From Campylobacter concisus (GTDB lineage: Bacteria; Campylobacterota; Campylobacteria; Campylobacterales; Campylobacteraceae), in contig NZ_CP021643.1 of NCBI RefSeq assembly GCF_003048375.1, positions 55,794 to 119,793 of the forward strand: a DNA stretch of 64,000 nucleotides. Direction: 5' to 3'. A program made the translations under genes and the position numbers. Below, in pieces: positions 52,831 through 60,881 of the stretch (positions are counted from its first letter, which is position 1; each line of letters begins with the position of its first letter). Under the pieces are notes generated by a model. It had not been told where the DNA came from. It worked only from the letters and a program-made list of their open reading frames with translations, and made no database searches.

Positions 52831-53247
52831 ATGAAAACGCTTACAAAAGATAGAGCTGAGATTTTGATAAATAAAGTAGTCAAGGGTATAACAATACCCT
52901 TGTATTATTTTGACTATAAAGTAAGAAAAGGCCAATATATAGGCAGCGGTTGGAGAGAGCCTGACGAGTGGGAATATCACGAAAATAGTAATGATATAAA
53001 TAAGGCCATGACAGATATTGTTGGAGTTTTGGGACGTTTATTGGCTAGACATTTTGATAATATAGCAAACGTTGAGCTTCATAATACTATCGATAGTTTT
53101 ATAAACAAGAAATTTTGTCAAGTATTTGATTTGGTGGCCAGCTTAAAAAGAGAATTGGATTTTGATTTTTTAATATATGAGAGCGCAGAGGATCTACTAG
53201 ATAATATTTGGAAATGTGCTGACGAGATTAAACATAAGTTTTTTTAA
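52831..53247 (+). CDS. Hypothetical protein downstream of the methyltransferase
   Basis: 138 residues, AGGGGG ahead of the ATG. Beta N-terminus (YYFDYKVRKGQYIGSGWREPDEWEYHE), helical C-terminus. Possibly a methyltransferase accessory protein by position. No motif. Confidence 0.5.
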   Translation: MKTLTKDRAEILINKVVKGITIPLYYFDYKVRKGQYIGSGWREPDEWEYHENSNDINKAMTDIVGVLGRLLARHFDNIANVELHNTIDSFINKKFCQVFDLVASLKRELDFDFLIYESAEDLLDNIWKCADEIKHKFF

Positions 53248-53265
53248 AATAAAAAGGAGAATAAA

Positions 53266-53472
53266 ATGTTTGAAAGAAATAGTTTTGCCCCTACACTAGG
53301 AGTGCTTTTAGGAATTTTGCTTGTTATGACTGGTTTTTTAGCATTTAGCTTTGGCTATTTACTTGACTTTGAAGAGCCTCTTTTTGCAAGCTTTTGTATA
53401 TGGGCTTTTTTGATGTATGGCGTATTATTTTGCTTCGCATCAGGTGGAGCATTTAAAAATATTGAAAAATAA
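53266..53472 (+). CDS. Small two-helix membrane protein
   Basis: 68 residues with two hydrophobic segments (about 10-32 and 40-60) and short polar ends. AAAAAGGAG before the ATG. Function unknown; size and topology would fit a holin-like or immunity peptide, which is speculation. Confidence 0.45.
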   Translation: MFERNSFAPTLGVLLGILLVMTGFLAFSFGYLLDFEEPLFASFCIWAFLMYGVLFCFASGGAFKNIEK

Positions 53473-53590
53473 ATAAGAAAAAATAAAATTATAGTTAAAT
53501 ACTTGTTTTTTATTTAAAAAACAATATAATTATTAAAGTTATAATAAAATTATATAAGATTATTTAAAAATTATATAAAATTATGATAAG

Positions 53591-53639
53591 TATATTAATT
53601 TTAAGAGATAGCCGCAAGGTAGCTCCTAAAATTAATATA
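53591..53639 (+). promoter_or_regulatory. Long hairpin with GCAA tetraloop in a 5' leader
   Basis: A 13-bp perfect stem (53591-53603 with 53627-53639) is extended by GAG/CTC after one mismatch. The tip is CC-GCAA-GG, a GNRA tetraloop. It lies 55 bases before the gene at 53695, inside an otherwise AT-rich leader. It could be a regulatory leader, an antisense target or a terminator. Confidence 0.55.
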
Positions 53640-53694
53640 GTATTTTGTATATGAAAGATAAAATTTCAAAACAAAATTGAGAAATGGAGGTAAG

Positions 53695-54291
53695 ATGCCA
53701 CTTAAGAAAATTGGAATATTAGATGAAATTTTAAGCGATGAGTTTATTGAGCTAGTCGGGTTAAAAAATGTTATTAGATCAAAATATGCTAAAAAAAATA
53801 AGGCATTAAAGAGAGCATTTGAAAAGTGCTATATCGATGAAAAGACCTATATTGAGATTAAAAATAAGCTAGATAATAATTTTGAAAAAAATGGTTTTAA
53901 AGCCGATCTAAAAAGCCCTGATGAACTGCGAACAAATTTGAATAGAGTTTTTTATAAGCATTTAAAAAGCATTGCAAAGTTTCAGCAGGAAGGTCTATCA
54001 AATAATCAGATCTATAAAAAACTTTGTCAAATTTATCCAGAGTTTCAGACTTTTAGCAGAACTTTAGTTGTAAATGCTTTAGAGCAAGCGACGGATAATC
54101 CAAATAAAACCATGAGTGGCAAATATGAAAAATACTCAGATGAAGTAAGAGAACTTCTATCCGAAGGAAATACTGCATATTTTTGTGCTAAACATCTTTT
54201 GGAAAAATATGCTGATGACAATCTGGTTTTTGTTTCTGCCTGGAAATTTGCTAAAGATACAGAAGTAGAGATGAGTGAAGAAATAGAGTAG
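53695..54291 (+). CDS. Hypothetical helical protein next to replicon 2
   Basis: 198 residues starting at MPLKKIGI, with GGAGG 4 bases upstream. It is entirely helical, with 'GLSNNQIYKKLCQIYP' and 'GNTAYFCAKHLLEKY', both helix-turn-helix-like. Small DNA-binding plasmid proteins (copy control, MobC-type accessories) look like this, but no family was identified. The long hairpin in its leader suggests RNA-level control. Confidence 0.5.
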   Translation: MPLKKIGILDEILSDEFIELVGLKNVIRSKYAKKNKALKRAFEKCYIDEKTYIEIKNKLDNNFEKNGFKADLKSPDELRTNLNRVFYKHLKSIAKFQQEGLSNNQIYKKLCQIYPEFQTFSRTLVVNALEQATDNPNKTMSGKYEKYSDEVRELLSEGNTAYFCAKHLLEKYADDNLVFVSAWKFAKDTEVEMSEEIE

Positions 54292-54356
54292 TATCTTGGT
54301 TTTTTCTCTACGCTTAATACGGCCATTAATTTAATAAAAAAACATAAAAGTTTTTT

Positions 54357-54440
54357 TGCGCACGCGCACGCGATTTTTATCTTTTTATAAAATTCTTTTC
54401 TTATCTTTTATAGGGGCTTCTGGCTTCGGTGCAAGCAGGC
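54357..54440. other. GC-rich island before the iterons
   Basis: GCGCACGCGCACGCG at 54358-54372, an alternating purine-pyrimidine run with a CGCGCA repeat, stands in AT-rich sequence. A weak hairpin with GC content (CTGGCTTCGGTGCAAGCAGG region) follows at about 54420-54440. It may terminate the upstream gene or mark an origin boundary. Confidence 0.4.
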
Positions 54441-54451
54441 CTAGAGAATTG

Positions 54452-54808
54452 TTTTAGACCCAAATTTACTACATTAAAGACCCATTTTTTCTATATTTTA
54501 GACCCAAATTTACTACATTAAAGACCCTTTTTTTCTACCTTAAAAAAGATATTTTTTATTAAGACTACAAATTTTCTACAATACTTAAAACTTCAAATTT
54601 TCCGTAATTTTAACTACATCGTTCGGCCTATCGGGTCTTTAAATCAAAATATAATATTAAGATATTACTACATTAAAACTATCATGACTACAAATTTTCT
54701 ACATTAAAGACCCAAATTTTCTACCAAGGTAAATAAAGACTTATATTAAAGACCCAAAATTTCTACCCAAAAATAGATTATTTATATTAAAACTACAAAT
54801 TTTCTATA
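54452..54808. repeat. Replicon 2 origin: 22-bp iterons
   Basis: At least ten direct copies of a 22-bp unit of the form TTAAAGACCCAAATTTTCTA plus CA, with GACCC alternating with ACTAC in the left half. Four are exactly tandem (54452-54539); others start at 54559, 54585 (degenerate), 54682, 54704, 54746 and 54787. One partial inverted copy is at 54634-54642. The array ends 50 bases before a Rep_3-type gene, the standard layout of an iteron plasmid origin. Confidence 0.88.
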
Positions 54809-54857
54809 TTAAAGCCCATGTATTGACACGTAAGGTTTTTAATATTATAATCCCATT

Positions 54858-55901
54858 ATGTTTTTAGAAAGGTCTTTAATGCGTGAAATGGTTCAATATT
54901 CTAACGATTTTAACTTTTTACCCATGCCAAAACTAACTGAGCGAGAGATGGATATGGTTGTTAAGATCTTATCTAAACTAGCAGATGATAGAAGCGTTAA
55001 GATCGATATATATGAATTTTTTAGTGACTTACGTAATGAAAAAGAAAGCACTAATAAGATGCTTGAAATGTTTAAAGGGCTATCTGACAAAATACTAAAT
55101 TATAATATCAAATATACAACAGCAACAAAAGCTTATGCCTTTGTATGCTTTGAAAAGCTTGTTTTTGATTACAAAACAAATACCATAGAAATTACAGCAC
55201 AACAAGACTTTTATGAACTCATAACAAATTATCAGCTTGGTTTTACGCGTTTTGAACTACTAGAATTCATCAATATTAGCTCGAAGTATGCAAAAACTCT
55301 TTATCGGCTTTTAAAACAATTTAGGAATAGCGGAGTAGTAACACTTTTTAGAAATAGATGGGATGATTTTTGCGAAATAATGCAGATACCTAGTGAGTAT
55401 GCCCAAGGTAAAATTGATGAAAGAATTTTAAAGCCTTGCATTAAAGAGTTATCGGGAGAGCGTGATCTTTTTAATAACAATCGAAATATTTTTGAAAATT
55501 TAACTTATAAAAAAATCAAGGATCCTAACGGACGTGGTCGTGGTGGCAAGGTTATAGGCATCGAATTTTATTTTACGCCTGAGAAAGATCGAAGCGAGCT
55601 TAGTGAGAAAATTAAAGATTTAAAAAGTTTAAAAAAACATACCGAACCAGAGCCAGAGGAAGCTCCAAAAGTAAATCCTTTGACTGGTGAGATTGTTACA
55701 GAGCTAACTCCTTATTTTGGCAGGCATTTCAGCATGAAAAATAAATTTGATGGTGGATATGACTCGTGCAAGTTACAAGATGTTTGGAAAGGTGATGATG
55801 ATAAAATTCATGCGAAAGCGATCAATCAAGAAAATAATAAAATTTTTGACTTAAAATTTGAAAGCTTGCAGCACATGATCAACTCATTAAAATTTATATA
55901 G
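54858..55901 (+). CDS. Rep_3-superfamily replication initiator
   Basis: 347 residues; the reading could also start at MREMVQYS (54879). The N-terminal 230 residues follow the Rep_3 (RepE/Pi/RepA-like) double winged-helix pattern: 'LTEREMDMVVKILSKL', 'YQLGFTRFELLEFINISSKYAKTLYRLLKQF' and 'RILKPCIKEL'. Family members bind iterons and open the origin. The C-terminal 100 residues (after PEPEEAPKVNP) are a separate beta-rich region. Directly downstream of matching iterons. Confidence 0.88.
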   Translation: MFLERSLMREMVQYSNDFNFLPMPKLTEREMDMVVKILSKLADDRSVKIDIYEFFSDLRNEKESTNKMLEMFKGLSDKILNYNIKYTTATKAYAFVCFEKLVFDYKTNTIEITAQQDFYELITNYQLGFTRFELLEFINISSKYAKTLYRLLKQFRNSGVVTLFRNRWDDFCEIMQIPSEYAQGKIDERILKPCIKELSGERDLFNNNRNIFENLTYKKIKDPNGRGRGGKVIGIEFYFTPEKDRSELSEKIKDLKSLKKHTEPEPEEAPKVNPLTGEIVTELTPYFGRHFSMKNKFDGGYDSCKLQDVWKGDDDKIHAKAINQENNKIFDLKFESLQHMINSLKFI

Positions 55902-55959
55902 AAGCTTTGATGAATAAAAAGTGTCCCAAGAAAAAAACAAATTTTAATGCCTTAGTGGC

Positions 55960-55989
55960 AAAAGTGTCCCACTTTTTTGGGACTTTTTT
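55960..55989 (+). terminator. Terminator after the Rep_3-type gene
   Basis: GTCCC (55966-55970) pairs with GGGAC (55979-55983), followed by six T. A near copy of the left arm (AAAAAGTGTCCCAAG, 55918-55930 region) lies 40 bases upstream. Confidence 0.7.
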
Positions 55990-56019
55990 AATTAAAAAGT
56001 TACTGAGCGAGGAAATTCT

Positions 56020-56403
56020 ATGTATAAAACACCGCAAGCAGAGCAAATTAACTTTGATGTGAATAAGATTGAAACAATGAATGATTATTGGAATTACACC
56101 AATGATTTTTGTATTAATATTACAAATAAAAAGTTTTTAGATGATCTTTGCGTTAAGGTTATGCCATTATCTGCCATAGATAAAAATGGACATTCGGCAG
56201 CAAGAATATCTATTGATAATAGCTCGGTCGATATTGAAATCATAAACAATGATTTAGACCCTATTGTGAATGAGCTAAGGCAATGTATAATAAATGCTGA
56301 AAAAGCAGATGAACCTTGTTTCTTTGGTGGCGATGAGCTGTTGGAGTTTTTATTAAGGCATAAAACTATTGAGGAATTAAAAGAAATTTTGGGAGATAGA
56401 TAA
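56020..56403 (+). CDS. Hypothetical acidic protein
   Basis: 127 residues, soluble, Asn/Asp/Glu-rich, no motif recognised. GCGAGGAAATT lies ahead of the ATG. It ends one base before the next gene begins, so the two are coupled. Confidence 0.5.
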   Translation: MYKTPQAEQINFDVNKIETMNDYWNYTNDFCINITNKKFLDDLCVKVMPLSAIDKNGHSAARISIDNSSVDIEIINNDLDPIVNELRQCIINAEKADEPCFFGGDELLEFLLRHKTIEELKEILGDR

Positions 56404-56404
56404 A

Positions 56405-57091
56405 ATGAACGAGTTGGTATTAAATGCGTTAGGTGTTTTTATAGTATTATCTCTTGTCTTGCTGGGATTGGCGATTATTCAATCAATTTTTATATTTTTA
56501 AAAGGCAAAAATGATATGGAAAATTTTTTAAGATTTTATTATCAAATTTCATTTATTACATTAATTTCAGTATTTCTTCCAGGAGCGTTTGTTGCATTTG
56601 ACACTAACTTTTACAATCAGCTTCCTGATGGTTATTTTGTGAAAAGTTATTATGAATTTAGCTATGCTCTCTATCACGGCATTTTTAAATCTCAAATTTC
56701 AACATTATTATTTTGCCTAGTTCTAATTTCATTGCTATTTTTGACTATAAAAGGTCCTAGTAAAAAAATAAATGAAAGGCAAAAATCCGAAGCTTATGAT
56801 AATGAGAAAGCTGAATTTTTGGCTAAAAAAAAGATAAATTTTATAGTTTCGACTTTGCCTACCTTTTTATGGCTATTTGCCATTTATGGCATGTATGTTA
56901 TTTCGCCATTAATACACTCCGAACTTGATAAAAGTAGAGTTGAAAAGGAAACTGGACAAGAGCCAGTTGTTATAATAAATTCTATCTCTATAAAAGATCT
57001 AAATAATGTTGTAGAGAATTTTGCTAAAAAAAATGGTGCAAAGGCCATTATTTTTAGACCAGGCGTAAAGATTATGATTGATGAGGAATAA
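56405..57091 (+). CDS. Membrane protein with four helices
   Basis: 228 residues with hydrophobic helices near 7-30, 45-65, 95-117 and 140-165, then a periplasmic or cytoplasmic tail with a repeat-like 'SIKDLNNVVENFAKKNGAKAI'. No family recognised. Part of the same small operon. Confidence 0.5.
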   Translation: MNELVLNALGVFIVLSLVLLGLAIIQSIFIFLKGKNDMENFLRFYYQISFITLISVFLPGAFVAFDTNFYNQLPDGYFVKSYYEFSYALYHGIFKSQISTLLFCLVLISLLFLTIKGPSKKINERQKSEAYDNEKAEFLAKKKINFIVSTLPTFLWLFAIYGMYVISPLIHSELDKSRVEKETGQEPVVIINSISIKDLNNVVENFAKKNGAKAIIFRPGVKIMIDEE

Positions 57092-57093
57092 AA

Positions 57094-57294
57094 ATGAGAA
57101 CATTAACAATAGCGCAATTAAAAGCATTGCTTAGCATGTATGACGATGATGCTACAATAGAATTTATTTTTCGAGAACCAGTGGTAGAGATTGCTTATAA
57201 AGAATTTAGTGGTGGCGAATATATTAGGCTAACACTAGACGATCTAAAAGGCGATAAAGAAAAATCTATTATAAAAATAATGTTGAGCGCATAG
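57094..57294 (+). CDS. Phage-type small protein
   Basis: 66 residues with 'LTIAQLKALLSMYDDDATIEFIF', the same helix-strand plan as the protein at 50957. Starts 3 bases after the previous stop. Function unknown. Confidence 0.45.
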   Translation: MRTLTIAQLKALLSMYDDDATIEFIFREPVVEIAYKEFSGGEYIRLTLDDLKGDKEKSIIKIMLSA

Positions 57295-57310
57295 AAAAGA
57301 TAAAAAGCAG

Positions 57311-57763
57311 ATGACGACTGATTTTAATTTTATAAACAAAAATGTTATTGACAACATAAAATTTACCCATATTGCCAAAAGTAGAATAGATGGCTTTGGA
57401 CTTTTTGCTGATAAAAATTTAGACAGCGGCACGATTTTGTGTTTTTTGGATGGTCAAGTTATAAGCTGGGATCACTACGACGGGATGGCTAAGACTATAA
57501 ATTTAGGAAAATACCAAGACTATATTTTTATGGAATGGAATGCTCTTGATACAAATACGCTCTTAGTTAGAGCCTTTAGAACAAAATATAGCTATATTAA
57601 TCACTCTAGTGATCCAAACGTAGAAGTAAAGTATAATCCTATCCGCATTGAAACGATTAAAGATATACGCGAAGGTGATGAAATTCTTATAGACTATAAT
57701 AAAGAACCTCTGAAACAGACCTATCTTGAAAATAAAGAAAAGAACTTTTTGTTAAAAAAATAA
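57311..57763 (+). CDS. SET-domain protein, putative lysine methyltransferase
   Basis: 150 residues. 'SRIDGFGLFADKNLDSGTIL' (the GxG SAM-binding entry), 'YSYINHSSDPN' (the NHSxxPN catalytic signature) and 'EGDEILIDYN' (the C-terminal DY motif) define a compact SET domain. Most known members methylate lysines of proteins. Small SET genes occur sporadically in bacteria and phages. The target is unknown. No Pre- or Post-SET Cys cluster is present. Confidence 0.82.
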   Translation: MTTDFNFINKNVIDNIKFTHIAKSRIDGFGLFADKNLDSGTILCFLDGQVISWDHYDGMAKTINLGKYQDYIFMEWNALDTNTLLVRAFRTKYSYINHSSDPNVEVKYNPIRIETIKDIREGDEILIDYNKEPLKQTYLENKEKNFLLKK

Positions 57764-57800
57764 GATATAATTTCAACTCCTAGAACGAAAACACCTTAAC

Positions 57801-58691
57801 TTAGGCAGTCTTCCCTTGGCTGCCTTGTATATTATTAAATTCCTTGACCTTTTTCTTTCTGCTACGAATATTGTCTATCTCGCATTTTTGGTATGCTTTA
57901 TTTAAAATATTGTAACCAGACTCCACAGCCATCGGCTTGTCCCCTTTGCCGCTACTAAAAATATAGTCTTCGGGGTTATAGAAGGTTGATAGTATTTCAA
58001 AATCTTCTTCAACAATACTCTTTGCGATGCAAATTTTTTCATACTCATTTTCTTTTTTCTTTATGCTTACAGCATAAAATTCTTTCTCGCCGCTCTCTTG
58101 AAAGTCACAAAATTTTAGAGGTAAAGCTTCATTTAATCTAAGTCCGCTTTTTAAGACAAGCTTTACCAGTAGCGAATTTCTATATTCTTTTTTATTTTTT
58201 CGCTCAGGATTTTTAATAAGCTCTCTTTCGGCTTGGCTTAAAATAGCCTTACGTTCATTTTCGTTCATATATATGTCTATTTGTTTGCCGTTGTTATTGG
58301 CTTTAAACTTATACTCTGATAGGACATTCTCTATCCTTAGTGCTTCACTCTGATTAGGTGATATGTATCTAAAGAAAAATTTAAGCGTTGCAATATGGGC
58401 TATTTTTGTTAAGTTGGAAAGTTTTTTTATTTCCTCTAGGGGTTTATTTTCTTGTTTTTTTCTATAAATATCATCTAGCCACTCTAAATAGCCAGTTATA
58501 CACTTTTTATCTATTGCGTCAAACGAAGGTATTTCATTGCTTTCATAGCAAAATTTTATAAATCCATTTAGGCATTTTTTATAGGTTTTAATGCTATTTT
58601 CTTTATCGGTAAGCGTCTGCTTGTATGCCAAGAATTCATCGCGATAGCTTATTAGCTCATTTAGAAAAAATATTTTTTCATCTATTTTCAT
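57801..58691 (-). CDS. C-terminally truncated tyrosine recombinase (XerH-like)
   Basis: 296 residues. The core-binding SAM-like domain (about 1-125) and first part of the catalytic domain are intact, including the first catalytic Arg in SGLRLNEAL and the beta-hairpin Lys. The protein then ends in a basic tail (IRSRKKKVKEF) before the HxLR and Tyr boxes. No continuation was seen in other frames. Catalytic activity is unlikely; DNA binding may remain. It resembles the Campylobacter/Helicobacter XerH group by layout. The gene at 38795 is also truncated. Confidence 0.65.
   Translation of the reverse strand: MKIDEKIFFLNELISYRDEFLAYKQTLTDKENSIKTYKKCLNGFIKFCYESNEIPSFDAIDKKCITGYLEWLDDIYRKKQENKPLEEIKKLSNLTKIAHIATLKFFFRYISPNQSEALRIENVLSEYKFKANNNGKQIDIYMNENERKAILSQAERELIKNPERKNKKEYRNSLLVKLVLKSGLRLNEALPLKFCDFQESGEKEFYAVSIKKKENEYEKICIAKSIVEEDFEILSTFYNPEDYIFSSGKGDKPMAVESGYNILNKAYQKCEIDNIRSRKKKVKEFNNIQGSQGKTA
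57804..57826. terminator. Palindrome at the end of the truncated recombinase
   Basis: AGGCAG (57803-57808) and CTGCCT (57820-57825) form a 6-bp stem between converging genes. The right arm lies inside the last codons of the recombinase. It may be a terminator or a relic recombination site. Confidence 0.45.
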
Positions 58692-58774
58692 TTTGTTACT
58701 TTGTTCGGATTTTTATAGATATATGATATTATAACATAAAAGTGATTTTATATGATTAAAATAAAAATATTTTA

Positions 58775-58804
58775 TCCTGGCACTTTTATAGGATTGTGCC
58801 AGGA
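58775..58804 (-). terminator. Terminator after the 58825 gene
   Basis: A 9-bp perfect stem (TCCTGGCAC at 58775-58783 with 58796-58804) followed on the minus strand by T-rich sequence. It lies 20 bases past the minus-strand stop. Confidence 0.75.
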
Positions 58805-58824
58805 GTGAAAGAGGGCGAAGAAAT

Positions 58825-59247
58825 TTATTTTGATTGTGCTATGAGGTCTTTATAGTCTATATCTAGTTCCTTGCATTTGCCAACCAAATCAAATGCAAGT
58901 TTTTTGATAATATCTTTAAGGTTTTCTAGCTCTTGCTTTGCAGTTTCATGGCTTTTAATATGATCTTCATTAAAAAGCTTGTCTTTTTTCAACTCTTCGC
59001 CAAGTCCTTTTAATAGGGCATCTCGATTGTCGTAAATTTTATCGAATTCACTGATCTGAAAGCCATCTATTTCAAAACCCAAAAGCTTATTTGAAAGCTC
59101 TCTTAGTCGCTGCCCAAAGCCCTCATTTAAGACCAGTCCATTAACTCGAACACCAATCTCACCATTGTATCTTAGGGTAATTTGTTTCTCTTTTATGTGC
59201 CTTCTAATTAGCCACATTTTGAACATTCGTATAATTTTGTTTAACAT
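58825..59247 (-). CDS. Hypothetical basic/helical protein
   Basis: 140 residues. A basic N-terminus (MLNKIIRMFKMWLIRRHIKEK) could lie along a membrane. The rest is helical with 'LKKDKLFNEDHIKSHETAKQELENL'. Overlaps the HTH gene by 7 bases, so it is co-expressed with it. Function unknown. Confidence 0.5.
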   Translation of the reverse strand: MLNKIIRMFKMWLIRRHIKEKQITLRYNGEIGVRVNGLVLNEGFGQRLRELSNKLLGFEIDGFQISEFDKIYDNRDALLKGLGEELKKDKLFNEDHIKSHETAKQELENLKDIIKKLAFDLVGKCKELDIDYKDLIAQSK

Positions 59248-60218
59248 TTTTTCTCCTTTTGTGTTCTTTTTTCTTCGCTCTCTTTCTTGCTTTTAATAAT
59301 GTCTGTGCATTCAACAAAAAAGTCGCCGTATTTTTCTTTATTATAATAGTCCAGATCAAATAGATCGTCTAACATATAAGAATTGTGGCTTTTTTTTAGG
59401 ATATTGCCAGCATAATGCTCTCTTGATATTAGTTTATCATATTCTTCACGCTCTAGTGTTAGTAGAGAGATTTTATGTTCGTTCTCACGATAAAATTTAT
59501 ATAGGCTAAAAAGATCAATAGCCTCCGATCCGCCCATAATGAAATTATCCCCTATACAAAAATCCATTCTAAAAATATCAAATTTTCCTGCCTGATATTC
59601 AACTACTATCTTTGTGTGTGGTTTATTGTCTTTACTGTGGATAATATAGAGCTTTTCAAAGTTTTTACACTCAGATGCCAGCTCGTGAAGCGTGTAAGAG
59701 TTGATAACTCTTACATCAAATGGTTGGCCATTACCAGTTTTAAGCCATTCGTCTGATATAGTAAAGACTTTAGAAAAGTTTTCTAAAAAACTAAAACTAG
59801 GGAATGATTTAAGTTTTAAAATGGCATCTAGTTGTTCAAAGCTGGCTTCGCCCAGTTTTTCGCTTGCTGTAATAGTATTAATCCCAAATTCTTTTAAGAC
59901 ATACTTCATTCTTTCGACGAGCATTTGTCCATCGTCCTTAACGCTTGGATTGCTACTGTTAGTGTTTATGGCAAGGATTGCAGATATATTTTCTGCCAAA
60001 TTGGATAGCAGCTTTGTTTTATAGTGTGTTTCTAGCATAAGCTCTAAGGCTAGGCGAGTGACTTTTGTCATTCTACTTTCGTCGCTCCAGGTATCGAGTG
60101 TAGCTTTAGTAAATCCCAGCTTATCTGCAAGCTCAAATCTTGTTAGACCATAAAGGTCACATACTTCTTGATGCAAGAAGGTCTTTTCTTCTTTAGGTTT
60201 TGGTCTAAAAAAACTCAT
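59241..60218 (-). CDS. HTH transcriptional regulator, phage-repressor-like
   Basis: 325 residues with two helix-turn-helix segments: about 20-45 (GLTRFELADKLGFTKATLDTWSDE) and about 100-165 (ITASEKLGEASFEQLDAILKL...FTISDEWLKTGNGQPF). The latter ends in the 'xWLxTGxGxPF' pattern of bacteriophage CI-type N-terminal domains. The C-terminal part lacks a visible LexA Ser-Lys protease motif. It diverges from ssb and sits near the accessory genes with the shared promoter block, so it is a candidate regulator of them. Confidence 0.7.
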   Translation of the reverse strand: MSFFRPKPKEEKTFLHQEVCDLYGLTRFELADKLGFTKATLDTWSDESRMTKVTRLALELMLETHYKTKLLSNLAENISAILAINTNSSNPSVKDDGQMLVERMKYVLKEFGINTITASEKLGEASFEQLDAILKLKSFPSFSFLENFSKVFTISDEWLKTGNGQPFDVRVINSYTLHELASECKNFEKLYIIHSKDNKPHTKIVVEYQAGKFDIFRMDFCIGDNFIMGGSEAIDLFSLYKFYRENEHKISLLTLEREEYDKLISREHYAGNILKKSHNSYMLDDLFDLDYYNKEKYGDFFVECTDIIKSKKESEEKRTQKEKKC

Positions 60219-60403
60219 TTTTTCTCCTTTTAGGGTAAAAATTAAAGAAATTTTATCATAAATATTTTATAAAATCAAGTAATAACATAATATTATATAA
60301 AATTTATGATTGTAACTATAAATATATATAATATAAGCATATATTAAGCAAATAAATATTATAATTAAATTAATTAAAAAGCTTAAAAGCGAAAGGACAA
60401 GAG
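60219..60403. promoter_or_regulatory. Divergent control region between the regulator and ssb
   Basis: A 185-base AT-rich region. A minus-strand AAAAGGAG serves the regulator. The plus strand carries the shared promoter block at 60357-60378 (TATTATAATTAAATTAATTA core) and GAAAGGACAAGAG before ssb. Likely operator of the divergent regulator (inference). Confidence 0.55.
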
Positions 60404-60871
60404 ATGTTTAATAAAGTAGTTTTAGTTGGAAATTTAACTCGCGATGTAGAGTTAAGATATATTAATACGGGCTTAGCAGTTGGACGAAGTGCGATCGCCG
60501 TCACAAGAAAATATAGCACAAATGGCGAAAAAAGAGAAGAGATATGTTTTGTGGATATTACCTTCTTTGGGAAAAGCGCCGAGATAGCAAATCAGTATCT
60601 CACCAAGGGATCAAAACTGCTAATTGAAGGTGTCTTGAAATTTGAACAATGGACAGATCAAAATGGGCAATCTCGCTCAAAACATAGCATAAGTGTTGAG
60701 AGTATGGAGATGTTAGGCAGCAAAGATCAAAATACGCAGCAAGGTAGTAATTGGCAAAATGCACGATCGCAAAACGCTCCACAAAGAAAGGCTGAGCCAC
60801 AATATAGTGATGTGCCAGACATTGATACTTCTGATAATATGGAGTATGCAGAAAAAGATATACCATTTTAA
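60404..60871 (+). CDS. ssb: Single-stranded DNA-binding protein
   Basis: 155 residues. The OB-fold begins MFNKVVLVGNLTRDVELRY and includes 'VDITFFGKSAEIANQYLTKGSKLLIEG'. A Gln/Asn-rich linker (about 110-140) leads to the acidic tip ending DIPF that recruits repair partners such as RecJ and PriA. Plasmid ssb genes protect the transferred strand. This one fits functionally with the RecJ-like operon at the left of the window. Confidence 0.93.
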   Translation: MFNKVVLVGNLTRDVELRYINTGLAVGRSAIAVTRKYSTNGEKREEICFVDITFFGKSAEIANQYLTKGSKLLIEGVLKFEQWTDQNGQSRSKHSISVESMEMLGSKDQNTQQGSNWQNARSQNAPQRKAEPQYSDVPDIDTSDNMEYAEKDIPF

Positions 60872-60881
60872 AGGATAAGAG

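Noticed and set aside
54452..54539. CRISPR-like or satellite array before the Rep_3-type gene
   Set aside because: Units of 22 bases are directly adjacent without spacers and stand just before a Rep_3 gene, so they are origin iterons.
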